From an uncultured Clostridia bacterium (lineage in GTDB: Bacteria; Bacillota; Clostridia; TANB77; CAG-508): 33,161 bases of DNA. The DNA is taken from assembly GCA_944393375.1 (NCBI GenBank), contig CALXZX010000017.1:1-33161 (forward strand). The letters are read 5' to 3'. Position 1 is the first letter of the stretch. Each line of letters starts with the position of its first letter. The position numbers and the translations under genes were made by a program. Positions 7,712-16,237 of this stretch are shown here, one piece after another. The notes beneath the pieces were generated by a model. It had not been told where the DNA came from. It saw only the letters and a program-made list of their open reading frames with translations, and ran no database searches.

Positions 7712-8932
7712 TTAATATTGTGCTGTCATATCTTCTTGTGAATCTTCTTCTACTTCTGAACCTGGAACAAGTCCATTTGTAATATATGGTATTGGATTTG
7801 TTACCACTCCATTGATTCTGACTTCAAAATGAGCATGTGGTCCTGTTGAATACCCCGTTGAACCTACTTTTAAGATAGCTTCATTTTTCTTAACTGTTTG
7901 TCCCACAGTTACTAAAATTTCTGAACCATGTGCATATAATGTGGAAATACCACCACCGTGGTCTATCACTACCATATTTCCATATGCTGTATTATATTCT
8001 GCTTTTGTTACAATACCATCATTTGCCGCTACAAAATTTGCTCCAATTGGTGCACTAATATCTACTCCTGTATGTAATTTATACTGACCTGTAATTGGAT
8101 GTACCCTCATTCCATAATTTGAGGTAATTTTGGTATATCCTGGTACTGGCCAAGCAAGCACTCCCCCTATATAGGCTGTATCTAATCCTTGCTTTGCAAG
8201 TTCTAATATTTGATTATTAACAGCTTCATATTGCTGTGTCATTTCATCAATTTGTGCCTGTTTTGCTTTTTCCTCATCTGATAACCTAGATATATAATTT
8301 TCTCGTAGTGCTTTCGTATTTTGTAGTACAGTTGCTGTTTTAGTTTGTGTTTGTAATGCTGTTGCCAATGTTTCTTGGTTTTTTTCTAATTTTTGTTTTG
8401 ATAATTCAATTTCTTTTTTTTCTGATTCTACTTCATCTAACAAATCTTTATCTACTGATGCAATTTCTGTAATCAAATAATAATTGGATAAAAACTCTGA
8501 AATATTACTTGATTTTAACAGTACATCTAAATATTTTGTATCACCAGCTTCATAAATAGCTACTAATCGTTTTTCCATAATGTCTTTTTGTTTTTGATAA
8601 TTTTTCTCTGCTATATCTAATTGTGATTGAATACTTGCTATTTCTTCTTGTAATGATTTTACTTGTGCATCTAATTCTTCTATTTGATTTTCTGATTCTC
8701 TAATTCTTTCATCTAATTTTTCAATTTGTTGTAAGTTTTCTGATAGTTGGCTTTGCACTTCTTCTAATTCTTCATGAGATTGCTGTATTTGATCTTGTAA
8801 ATCTTGTTGTTGTGTTTGCAAATCTGTTAAATTACTATCTGTATGATTAGTTGTGTTATCTTCTGCATATACCACAGTTATATATGTACAAATGATCATA
8901 AAAGCTAAAACAATACATAAAAATTTACGCAT
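7712..8932 (-). CDS. Coiled-coil M23 peptidase next to FtsX (EnvC/CwlO-like)
   Basis: This 406-residue exported protein starts 11 bases after the ftsX stop codon and its AAGGAG site overlaps the end of ftsX, so the two are translationally close. It has a signal peptide (about 1-23), a coiled coil (about 30-240) and an M23 domain with HTGVD, LYAHG and HAHFE. An acidic tail rich in Glu and Asp follows. In other bacteria FtsX holds a coiled-coil partner (EnvC, CwlO or PcsB) and ATP hydrolysis by FtsE switches wall cleavage on. By position this paralogue is the best candidate for the direct FtsX partner. Confidence 0.92.
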   Translation of the reverse strand: MRKFLCIVLAFMIICTYITVVYAEDNTTNHTDSNLTDLQTQQQDLQDQIQQSHEELEEVQSQLSENLQQIEKLDERIRESENQIEELDAQVKSLQEEIASIQSQLDIAEKNYQKQKDIMEKRLVAIYEAGDTKYLDVLLKSSNISEFLSNYYLITEIASVDKDLLDEVESEKKEIELSKQKLEKNQETLATALQTQTKTATVLQNTKALRENYISRLSDEEKAKQAQIDEMTQQYEAVNNQILELAKQGLDTAYIGGVLAWPVPGYTKITSNYGMRVHPITGQYKLHTGVDISAPIGANFVAANDGIVTKAEYNTAYGNMVVIDHGGGISTLYAHGSEILVTVGQTVKKNEAILKVGSTGYSTGPHAHFEVRINGVVTNPIPYITNGLVPGSEVEEDSQEDMTAQY

Positions 8933-8943
8933 GCTCTACTCCT

Positions 8944-9846
8944 TTATACTTTTAAATATTTTCTCATAGAAATAATACTTCCTATGGCTCCTATTCCAAT
9001 TCCTAGTAACATATATATAAATATGATTGAACTAAACATTTCTGAGAATCCTACTAAGCTAACACCTACTGTTTTCATAAATTGTGAATTTACCATTTGT
9101 TCTGCTATAAAATTATAAGCAACTGCTACAATAAGAATTGAAATCGCACTTGCGATAATTCCAATAATCATACCTTCTACAATAAAAGGCCATCTGATAA
9201 ATCCATTTGTCGCACCTACATATTTCATAATAGAAATCTCTTTTCTTCTTGCATGTACAGTTAATTTTATCGTATTTGCAATAATGAATATAGATATGAT
9301 AATTAATAATGCTAAAATAACACCTGTTACAATTTTAATTCCATTTGCTAAATCGATTAAAGTTGATACAGTTTCATTAGAACTTGTAATCTTTTTTACG
9401 TTAGCTAACCCAGATATTTCATCCTGTACTTGCTGACTTAATGTTAAATCTGTTAGAGTTACAATATATGAAGCTGTAAAAATGTTATTTTCACCATCAT
9501 ATCCATCTAATAAATCTTCATTTTCTGCAAATCTTTCTTTCATTTGATCTAATGCTTTTTCTTTTGATACATATTCTGTTGTATTAACTCCATTTATTTT
9601 ATTAATTTCTTCCCCTAATTGCTTAATTTGTTCATCTGTTGCTTCATCTGTTGCAAATACTTGTATTCCTTGTGCTTCTTCAACCTCTTGTACAAAATGG
9701 TTGATATTTTCACTTAAGATTAAGAATACACCAAATATAATCATGGTTGCACACATAATCATGAGTGACGCACCTGTTGATTTTTTATTTTTAAATACGT
9801 TACTAAATCCTTCTCCAATTAAATATCCTAATATATTATATTTCAC
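8944..9846 (-). CDS. ftsX: Cell division ABC transporter permease FtsX
   Basis: This 300-residue membrane protein has the FtsX plan: one helix near residues 22-44, a large extracellular loop (about 45-165) that binds the hydrolase partner, then three helices near 170-190, 215-240 and 265-290. It does not move a substrate; it passes the ATPase signal of FtsE to wall hydrolases outside. Its ATG overlaps the end of ftsE by four bases, showing coupled translation, and the M23 gene follows at once. Confidence 0.95.
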   Translation of the reverse strand: MKYNILGYLIGEGFSNVFKNKKSTGASLMIMCATMIIFGVFLILSENINHFVQEVEEAQGIQVFATDEATDEQIKQLGEEINKINGVNTTEYVSKEKALDQMKERFAENEDLLDGYDGENNIFTASYIVTLTDLTLSQQVQDEISGLANVKKITSSNETVSTLIDLANGIKIVTGVILALLIIISIFIIANTIKLTVHARRKEISIMKYVGATNGFIRWPFIVEGMIIGIIASAISILIVAVAYNFIAEQMVNSQFMKTVGVSLVGFSEMFSSIIFIYMLLGIGIGAIGSIISMRKYLKV

Positions 9847-10523
9847 AGTTCATACCCACCTTTTTTATCGTCTTTTATGATTTCACCTTTTCTAATATGA
9901 ATAACCCTTTTTTTCATCTTGTCAACAATATCTTTTGCATGTGTTGCTACAACTACTGTTGTTCCTCTCATGTTAATATCATTTAATAATGTCATGATAT
10001 CCCATGCTGTATCTGGGTCTAAGTTTCCTGTTGGCTCATCTGCAATTAGCATAGATGGATTGTTTACCAAAGCTCTAGCTAAAGCCACTCTTTGTTGTTC
10101 TCCTCCTGATAATTCATTTGGATACATTTTTGCTTTTCCACTTAAGCCAACTAGTGAAAGTACCATTGGAACTTGTCTTCTAATATGTCTTGGTGTTGCT
10201 CTTACAATATACATTGCATAAGCAACATTGTCATATACGGTTTTGTCTGGTAATAGTCTGAAATCTTGAAATACAACTCCCATACTTCTTCTTAAATATG
10301 GAATTCTATTTGGTTTTAAAAATGTAGTATCTTTTCCATTGATTATAATATTTCCTGAAGTTGGTTCTTCTTCTTTTAAGATTAATTTGATTAAAGTAGA
10401 TTTACCACTACCTGAAGATCCAACTAAAAAAGCAAATTCACCTTTATCAATTCTGAAATTGGCATTTTTTACTGCTTTTGTACCTGTGTCATATGTCTTT
10501 GTGACATTTCTAAATTCAATCAT
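9843..10523 (-). CDS. ftsE: Cell division ATP-binding protein FtsE
   Basis: This 226-residue ABC ATPase drives FtsX. It shows Walker A GSSGSGKST (35-43), a Q-loop (VVFQDFRLL), the signature LSGGEQQR (138-145), Walker B MLIADEP and a switch His in VATHA. The length is typical. An AAGGAG site lies before the ATG at 10523. It is the first gene of the ftsE-ftsX-M23 cluster, which follows a terminator hairpin, so a promoter must lie in 10524-10620, although I see no well-spaced box pair there. Confidence 0.96.
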   Translation of the reverse strand: MIEFRNVTKTYDTGTKAVKNANFRIDKGEFAFLVGSSGSGKSTLIKLILKEEEPTSGNIIINGKDTTFLKPNRIPYLRRSMGVVFQDFRLLPDKTVYDNVAYAMYIVRATPRHIRRQVPMVLSLVGLSGKAKMYPNELSGGEQQRVALARALVNNPSMLIADEPTGNLDPDTAWDIMTLLNDINMRGTTVVVATHAKDIVDKMKKRVIHIRKGEIIKDDKKGGYEL

Positions 10524-10624
10524 CTTTTGCTCTCCTTATCTATTTTTTCGCATAATATTCTATTATATATTTTATTCTATCTAATCATAACAATAAAGAA
10601 CAAAATTTGCAATAGTTTTTACCT

Positions 10625-10672
10625 AAAAAAACAATAGAAAATGTTGGTTTTTTTGCATTTTCTATCGTTTTT
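10625..10672 (-). terminator. Terminator upstream of ftsE
   Basis: ATAGAAAATG (10634-10643) pairs perfectly with CATTTTCTAT (10656-10665), and the flanking A and T runs extend the stem with one mismatch. In the minus direction TGTTTTTT follows. It ends the transcript of the unknown membrane protein gene. Confidence 0.8.
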
Positions 10673-10718
10673 CTCTGTTTTTCTTTATTTCAAAAAATTC
10701 ACATAAAATTCACATTAC

Positions 10719-11462
10719 TTATTCATTATCTAATTTAATACTTTCGTACTTGGTATCAAAACTTTCTTCTATATCTGTTGTTGTATCGTCTCCCTTTATC
10801 ATAAAACTCATAGTTTCATCATCCATATCTGTTTTACTTTCTGTTATATCATAATAAATGTTATCAGGATGCATATTCAATTGTTTAAACGTATATGCTT
10901 GATAATAGATATTATCAAAATCTGCTGTATGTGCAATAAATACAGCTATATCTGAAAAATCATATAAGTTACTACAATATTCACTAACACGTATTATATC
11001 CTGTTTATATGTTAAAAAATCTGTATAATCGTTCCCTTCCATAATGATTTTTAATACACATCTATGTTCTCCTTCATCATTCGTATAATCATACATCATA
11101 TTTGTTGTGTTAACACCATACATTAATTCTTTAATTTCTTCGTTTTCCGTGTAGTCTATTTTTTGTTCTGTGTAATTATCATAATTTTTTGAAAGTGAAT
11201 CAGCTGTTAATCTAGCACTTATTAAATTTCCATCTGTTACAAAATATGCTCCACAACCATGGCTTTGTCCTTCTGCTCCACCAATTTTATACACTTGCAT
11301 TATTTCATAATTGTCTCCATGATTTTCTTGAATTTTTTCTTCTAATACTTTTTGAGGGTCTGTATTAAAATATCCGATTCCCCTTGCAATAAGATATATA
11401 CCTCCTATCACAACAATTACAATAATTACTAATAAAATTAATACATCTTTCCTCATTTTCAT
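10719..11462 (-). CDS. Membrane-anchored protein, unknown
   Basis: This 247-residue protein has one N-terminal helix (about residues 7-27) after a short basic start, then a polar, Asp- and Tyr-rich domain expected outside the cell. Three Cys residues and the segment EGQSHGCGAYF stand out but no catalytic motif is clear. I do not recognise the family. The start follows AAAGGGG by seven bases. It begins 19 bases after the transketolase gene and is followed by a terminator, so it is the last gene of that short operon, but nothing links it to sugar metabolism. Confidence 0.75.
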   Translation of the reverse strand: MKMRKDVLILLVIIVIVVIGGIYLIARGIGYFNTDPQKVLEEKIQENHGDNYEIMQVYKIGGAEGQSHGCGAYFVTDGNLISARLTADSLSKNYDNYTEQKIDYTENEEIKELMYGVNTTNMMYDYTNDEGEHRCVLKIIMEGNDYTDFLTYKQDIIRVSEYCSNLYDFSDIAVFIAHTADFDNIYYQAYTFKQLNMHPDNIYYDITESKTDMDDETMSFMIKGDDTTTDIEESFDTKYESIKLDNE

Positions 11463-11481
11463 ATAAAATCCCCTTTCTTCT

Positions 11482-12408
11482 TTATTCTTTTATTTCTTTT
11501 ATAATCGCATCACTTGTTAAGCCAAAATATTTTAACAATTCTATCGCATTTCCAGATTTTCCAAAAGTATCTTTGATTCCCATTCTGGTTAATTTACATG
11601 GATATTCTTCTGTTAATACTTCACTAATGGCACTTCCTAATCCACCAATCACACTATGGTCTTCAATAGATATTAATTTTTTAGTTTCTTTTGCTGATTT
11701 GATAATCATTTCTTTGTCAATTGGTTTTATGGTATGCATATCTACGACTCTAATATGAATACCTTCTTTTTCTAAGATTTCCATTGCTTTTATAGCCTCT
11801 GGTACAACCACTCCTGTTGCAAAAACAGTTGCATCTGTTCCTTCTCCTATTTGAACGGCTTTTCCAATCTCAAATGTTTGATTTTCTTCATAAATTCCTG
11901 GTGTTGCAAGTCTTGCTAATCTAACATATACAGGTCCTTTTATGTTTGCTATTTCTTTTATTAAGCATTTTGTTTCCACATCATCAGATGGGCATAACAC
12001 TGTCATATTTGGTAAAACTCTCATTAAAGCTAAGTCTTCTAACATTTGGTGTGTCGCACCATCTTCTCCTACTGTAATTCCACAATGTGTTGCGCATATC
12101 TTTACATTTAAATTTGGATAACAAATACTAGAACGAATTTGGTCATAAGCACGTCCTGCTGCAAAAGCTGCAAAAGTACTAACATATGGTATTTTTCCAC
12201 AAGAAGCCATACCTGCTGCTACTCCCATCATATTGGCTTCTGCAATCCCCATATCAAAAAATCTATCTGGAAATTTTTTTGCAAAAATACTCGTTTGGGT
12301 CGCTGCTGATAAGTCTGCATCTAATACCACTATATCTTTATTTTCCTCTCCCAATTTTTCTAACATTTCTCCATAACTTTGTCTTGTTGCCTTTTTTTCT
12401 GCTTTCAT
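11482..12408 (-). CDS. Transketolase, C-terminal subunit
   Basis: This 308-residue protein corresponds to the pyrimidine-binding and C-terminal domains of transketolase, the split form common in Firmicutes and archaea. It shows the conserved MGIAEANMMGVAAGMA region, whose Glu activates thiamine diphosphate, then YVSTFAAFAAGRAYDQIR and the C-terminal domain with SIEDHSVIGGLGSA. The enzyme exchanges two-carbon units in the pentose phosphate pathway. A GGGGAG site precedes the ATG. The matching N-terminal subunit (diphosphate-binding half) usually lies directly upstream but here that place is taken by a ROK kinase. Confidence 0.92.
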   Translation of the reverse strand: MKAEKKATRQSYGEMLEKLGEENKDIVVLDADLSAATQTSIFAKKFPDRFFDMGIAEANMMGVAAGMASCGKIPYVSTFAAFAAGRAYDQIRSSICYPNLNVKICATHCGITVGEDGATHQMLEDLALMRVLPNMTVLCPSDDVETKCLIKEIANIKGPVYVRLARLATPGIYEENQTFEIGKAVQIGEGTDATVFATGVVVPEAIKAMEILEKEGIHIRVVDMHTIKPIDKEMIIKSAKETKKLISIEDHSVIGGLGSAISEVLTEEYPCKLTRMGIKDTFGKSGNAIELLKYFGLTSDAIIKEIKE

Positions 12409-12461
12409 AAAAACACTCCCCTCATTTTATTATTTATTAAATTGCAAAAGTAAACCTTTTC

Positions 12462-13364
12462 TTATAATGTTGAACCAATCATACCCGCATCATTATCTAA
12501 TATTGCTGTTTGAATATTAATTTCCTTTCTTTCGTTAAATAATAAATTATCTTTTAATAATTTTGATTTTAATTTTTCTAAGAAAACTTCTTCATAAAAT
12601 ACAAAACTTCCACCAATTCCAATGGCTTCTGGTTCAAAAATATTGATTAAATTTGATATACCTATGCTTAAATAGTCTATATATTGTTCTATCAGTTTAT
12701 TGGTTTGTATATATTTAGGATTGTTTTTCTCCATTTTTCTCAATATATCCAATAATTCTTTTCCACTGGTTCTTTCATCTAAATCTAAAATTTCTCTTAA
12801 ATTATCTTTAAATGCTTTCATAGAAGCATATGTTTCCCAACAACCTTTTTTACCACATTTACATAGCTTTCCGTTTTTTTCTATTAACATATGTCCAAAC
12901 TCACAGCCAGGTAATTCTCCTGTATCTAATAATTCATTATGAATAATAACTGCTCCTCCGATTCCTGTTCCCAACGTTAAAAATATGCTTCTATCATAAG
13001 ATTTTAATGCACCATATGTATTTTCAGCCAATGCTGCACATTTGGCATCATTTCGAATTTTTATTGGTAATTGTATTTTTTGTTGTAAATTTTTCACAAT
13101 TTCATAATTTTTTAGTCCCAAATTAACAGATTTTACAACCATTTCCTTTTTTACGGTTCCTGGTATGGCAATTCCCATTTCTGTAATTTTATATTGCTCT
13201 AAAAAATTTGTTGTTTTTTCTATGATATATTCTTCTATTACTTTTTTGATATTATTTTTTTCAGCTTTTGTAATTCTTTTTTCTACTTTTTCTAATATTT
13301 TTCCTTTATTATCCACAACACCTATGGCAATATGACTACCACCTAAATCAATTCCTATCTTCAT
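12462..13364 (-). CDS. ROK-family sugar kinase (glucokinase-like)
   Basis: This 300-residue cytoplasmic protein has the ROK plan: a phosphate loop DLGGSH (6-11), the catalytic Asp in RNDAK (Asp106), GTGIGGA (132-138), and the zinc site His158 with CKCGKKGC (Cys168, Cys170, Cys175). There is no N-terminal DNA-binding domain, so it is a kinase and not a repressor. The likely substrate is glucose or another hexose or N-acetylhexosamine, which sequence alone cannot settle. Its ribosome site (AAAGTGGTG) is weak. It is 53 bases upstream of the transketolase gene, probably in one transcript. Confidence 0.88.
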   Translation of the reverse strand: MKIGIDLGGSHIAIGVVDNKGKILEKVEKRITKAEKNNIKKVIEEYIIEKTTNFLEQYKITEMGIAIPGTVKKEMVVKSVNLGLKNYEIVKNLQQKIQLPIKIRNDAKCAALAENTYGALKSYDRSIFLTLGTGIGGAVIIHNELLDTGELPGCEFGHMLIEKNGKLCKCGKKGCWETYASMKAFKDNLREILDLDERTSGKELLDILRKMEKNNPKYIQTNKLIEQYIDYLSIGISNLINIFEPEAIGIGGSFVFYEEVFLEKLKSKLLKDNLLFNERKEINIQTAILDNDAGMIGSTL

Positions 13365-13485
13365 TTTAGGTTCACCACTTTCTTAAATTCCTATAATCAT
13401 TTATTTCTATTTTTTAACCATTTTTCACTTTGTTTTGATTATATCATAAAGCTTTTAAAAAATCAGTAATTTATAAAAATTTCTA

Positions 13486-13514
13486 TTGACTTTTTCAGAA
13501 AAAAGTTTTATAAT
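13486..13514 (+). promoter_or_regulatory. Strong sigma-A promoter of the 17-codon ORF and antitoxin gene
   Basis: TTGACT (13486-13491) and a perfect TATAAT (13509-13514) are 17 bases apart. Transcription should start near 13521, just before a palindrome. Confidence 0.8.
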
Positions 13515-13527
13515 AAATATGCCATCA

Positions 13528-13542
13528 AAAAGTGGCACTTTT
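13528..13542. promoter_or_regulatory. Palindrome just after the start site, likely operator
   Basis: AAAAGTG, one G, then CACTTTT: a perfect 7-bp inverted repeat at about +8 to +22 of the predicted transcript. Its place suits autorepression by the HTH protein encoded downstream, as MqsA-like antitoxins do. Confidence 0.5.
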
Positions 13543-13562
13543 GTTAACAAAGGAGGAGCAAC

Positions 13563-13616
13563 ATGGAAAGTATAGAACAACAAATCGTTAGACAAAAACT
13601 GACAATTAGACTTTAG
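13563..13616 (+). CDS. 17-residue ORF with a strong ribosome site
   Basis: ATG 13563 follows AAAGGAGG with good spacing, and the frame runs to TAG at 13614-13616, encoding a Gln/Arg-rich peptide beginning MESIEQQ. The other two frames close quickly, so no longer coding remnant is visible. It lies between a strong promoter and the antitoxin-like gene. It could be a leader peptide, the stub of a decayed toxin gene, or a very small partner peptide. Confidence 0.45.
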   Translation: MESIEQQIVRQKLTIRL

Positions 13617-13669
13617 TAATATGTATATCTATTCATGAGTATGGTATTTATTAAGGAGGTGCAAATAGC

Positions 13670-14680
13670 ATGAAACATTATTGTCCTTATTGTAATAGTG
13701 AACAAGAATATTCTATTGTCAAGAGAATTTTTAAAGAATACAAAGGTGTAAAAGTTAATGTAGAAGAAAATGTGCCAATTTGTAAAAAATGTAAAAACGA
13801 ATTAATCATTAATAGTATTGAAGATGAAAATCTAAAAAGAATTTATAATAAATATATGGAAATCAAAAATATTATTACACCATCTGAAATTAAAAATTTA
13901 AGAAATAGATATGGTATTTCTCAAAGAGAATTAACTGCAATTTTAGACTTTGGTAAAATGACTATTAATCGATATGAAAATGGTTCATTACCTTCTAAAT
14001 CTCATAGTGATTATTTAAAATTAATTGCAAAAGATGAATATGTATTTTTTGATAAAGTAACAGAAGCTTATGATACTAATAGGATTAGTCAAAAAACATT
14101 TTCTAAAGTAAAAAACGTTGTTAACAAGCAATCCATTCATGATAACAACTATGAGCTTAAATTATATATTGAAAATGATTTAAAGACATCTCCTAACATA
14201 TATAATGGTTTTCAAGTTTTAGATTTGGAAAAATTGCAAAATTTAATTTCCTATATAGCAAGTAAAACAAAATTATATTTAACTAGTTTGAACAAATATT
14301 TATGGTTTATAGATATGATTTCATATAATAAAAGAACTATTTCTGTTACTGGTCTTACTTATATTCATGAACAATATGGGCCTGTCATTATAAACCGTAA
14401 ATATGAAGAAATATCTAAACTAGATGACAAATATAAAAGAGAAGATAAAGAAAAAAATGATGGTAGTATTCAATCCATTATTACTAGTAATGGGAATTAT
14501 GACCTATCAACCTTTAGTGATAAAGAAATTAAAATTATAGATTATGTTATTCATTTATTAAGTAATAAATCTGTAAAAGAGATTTCCAATCTATCACACA
14601 AAGAACTTGGATGGAGAAATACTGAAAGGTTTGAAAAAATTTCTTTTCAATATGCTGATAATCTTAAAATAATAGAATAA
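13670..14680 (+). CDS. MqsA-type zinc-finger/HTH protein with Panacea (SocA-like) domain
   Basis: This 336-residue protein has three parts: an N-terminal zinc finger (Cys5, Cys8, Cys38, Cys41), an XRE helix-turn-helix (about 70-118, with YGISQRELTAILDFG and INRYENGS), and a C-terminal domain (about 187-300) with KLQNLISYIASK, YLWFIDM and YGPVI that I read as the Panacea/DUF4065 domain. Panacea proteins act as antitoxins to many unrelated toxins, and the MqsA-like half usually binds its own promoter. AAGGAGG precedes the ATG at 13670. No toxin gene of ordinary size lies next to it, so the partner is missing, very small, or elsewhere. Confidence 0.82.
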   Translation: MKHYCPYCNSEQEYSIVKRIFKEYKGVKVNVEENVPICKKCKNELIINSIEDENLKRIYNKYMEIKNIITPSEIKNLRNRYGISQRELTAILDFGKMTINRYENGSLPSKSHSDYLKLIAKDEYVFFDKVTEAYDTNRISQKTFSKVKNVVNKQSIHDNNYELKLYIENDLKTSPNIYNGFQVLDLEKLQNLISYIASKTKLYLTSLNKYLWFIDMISYNKRTISVTGLTYIHEQYGPVIINRKYEEISKLDDKYKREDKEKNDGSIQSIITSNGNYDLSTFSDKEIKIIDYVIHLLSNKSVKEISNLSHKELGWRNTERFEKISFQYADNLKIIE

Positions 14681-14737
14681 TATGTAAATTTAAAGATGTC
14701 CAAAAATTTCAAAATGAATTAAGGTATCCTTTTGGAA

Positions 14738-14790
14738 TGAGCCTTCCTTATTTAAAGAGAAAAATTTAATAAGGAAGGCTCACATTTTAT
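14738..14790 (+). terminator. Terminator after the antitoxin-like gene
   Basis: TGAGCCTTCCTTATT (14738-14752) pairs perfectly over 15 bp with 14768-14782, followed by a T-rich stretch. The long stem is unusual for the window and could also be a mobile inverted repeat remnant. Confidence 0.7.
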
Positions 14791-14835
14791 ATTAAAACAT
14801 TTATATTAAAATTTATTAAATATCGTTTAGCTGTC

Positions 14836-14879
14836 CTGTCCCTTTTAGACAAAAAATATCCAAATTGACACGTCCCTAA
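14836..14879. repeat. Half copy of the dispersed palindromic repeat
   Basis: The stretch matches 27197-27239 closely: CTGTCCCTTTT, a degenerate GGAC/GTCC stem, then TTGACACGTCCC. The pilC stop codon (14876-14878) falls inside its last bases, so the repeat abuts the gene without a gap. Confidence 0.7.
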
Positions 14880-16222
14880 ACGCCATATGCTGAGAATAAG
14901 AAATTTCCCATATATACTTGAATACATGGCACTAATACAACTAATACGAAGAAGATTAAAACAACTCCGACAATTGCATAAACAACTTGTGGCAATACTT
15001 TCATGATTTTTTCCATGATATTGTCAATATCAATTTGCATGTATTCTACTAATTTTTCCATCATTTCTGCTAAGTCTGTTTGCATACCAATTTTTAACAT
15101 TTCAGTTATCATAGGTTTTGCTAATCCTGATTCTTCAAATGGTTCTATCCATGAACTACCTGTTAACATATTATTTATAGAAGTTTCTATCATAGATAAC
15201 ATTACATAATTTTTAATTACATTTTTACTAACTTCTATAGAGTCTTGTATTCTCATTCCATTTCTCAAGTTTAGCAACATGGCTTTCAAAAATCTTGAAA
15301 AATCTAATGCAAATATTAATTCTCCAAAAATTGGCATTTTGTATTTAAAGTAATGAAAATTATATTTTCCTTTTGGTGTATTGATATAAAATAACACACC
15401 TGCTGCAATGGCTACTATGATAATTACTGGAATATACCAATAAGCTATCATTGTATCGACAACATCTGCAAACCATAAGGTAACTGCTGGTAATTCTTCT
15501 TCTGTTCCTAGTTCATCAAAGATACCTTGAATGGTAGGAATTGCAACTAATGTTCCCACAAAAAGCATTACTAACAATAAGACAAACTGAATAATATTGG
15601 GTACTAAAATAGATTTTAATTTTCTATTTAAAGCATCTGATTCATCCAAATATTTTACTGCTTGTTCTAATGAATTCGTAAGCGAACCTGACAATTCTCC
15701 TACTTTTATCATATTAACATAGATATATGGAAATACATTAGAATAATATTCCATTGTTGTATACATGTTTTCACCAGCTTCAACACCAGCTAATATATCT
15801 TCTAAGATACCTCTAAAAGATACATTTTCTGTACTTTGAATAATAGTATCTAATGCATGTATATTATTAAAATTTGCCTTTTTTAATAGGTAGAAATTTT
15901 GTGTAAATATCATAATATCTCTTGTAGTAATTTTTTCTGTTTTAGCAAAATATAGGTTGATTTTTTCTTTGGTTGACAATTGTTTTGGCTTACTTTTTCC
16001 TATATTTGTGGTATTTACATTTTTCATAATTTCTTCTATATTCGTAATATTTTTCTTTGCCTTTTTTTGCTGTTTTCCCACATATCGAATTTGCTGAACA
16101 TCAATAGGTACTAGTCCATTGCCTTTTAATGTTTTTAACAAATTCTGTCTACTTGGTGATTCTATCCTATTTCTAACAATTAAACCAGATTTTGTCATTG
16201 CCCTATATACATAAGTTGGCAT
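14876..16222 (-). CDS. pilC: Type IV pilus platform protein PilC (GspF family)
   Basis: This 448-residue inner-membrane protein is the platform on which PilB and PilT act to add and remove pilin. It has two GspF repeats, roughly 105-225 and 310-430, with helices near 205-228, 258-280 and 410-435. The N-terminus (MPTYVYRAMTKSG) is typical, then comes a Lys-rich linker. AAAGGAGG precedes the ATG. It is the last gene of the pilus operon, 15 bases after pilT. Confidence 0.93.
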   Translation of the reverse strand: MPTYVYRAMTKSGLIVRNRIESPSRQNLLKTLKGNGLVPIDVQQIRYVGKQQKKAKKNITNIEEIMKNVNTTNIGKSKPKQLSTKEKINLYFAKTEKITTRDIMIFTQNFYLLKKANFNNIHALDTIIQSTENVSFRGILEDILAGVEAGENMYTTMEYYSNVFPYIYVNMIKVGELSGSLTNSLEQAVKYLDESDALNRKLKSILVPNIIQFVLLLVMLFVGTLVAIPTIQGIFDELGTEEELPAVTLWFADVVDTMIAYWYIPVIIIVAIAAGVLFYINTPKGKYNFHYFKYKMPIFGELIFALDFSRFLKAMLLNLRNGMRIQDSIEVSKNVIKNYVMLSMIETSINNMLTGSSWIEPFEESGLAKPMITEMLKIGMQTDLAEMMEKLVEYMQIDIDNIMEKIMKVLPQVVYAIVGVVLIFFVLVVLVPCIQVYMGNFLFSAYGV

Positions 16223-16237
16223 GTTTTACCTCCTTTT

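Noticed and set aside
10697..10716. Two TGTGAA boxes with an 11-bp step upstream of ftsE
   Set aside because: Only two boxes, of a different sequence, and a terminator hairpin lies between them and ftsE, so chance is the simpler reading.
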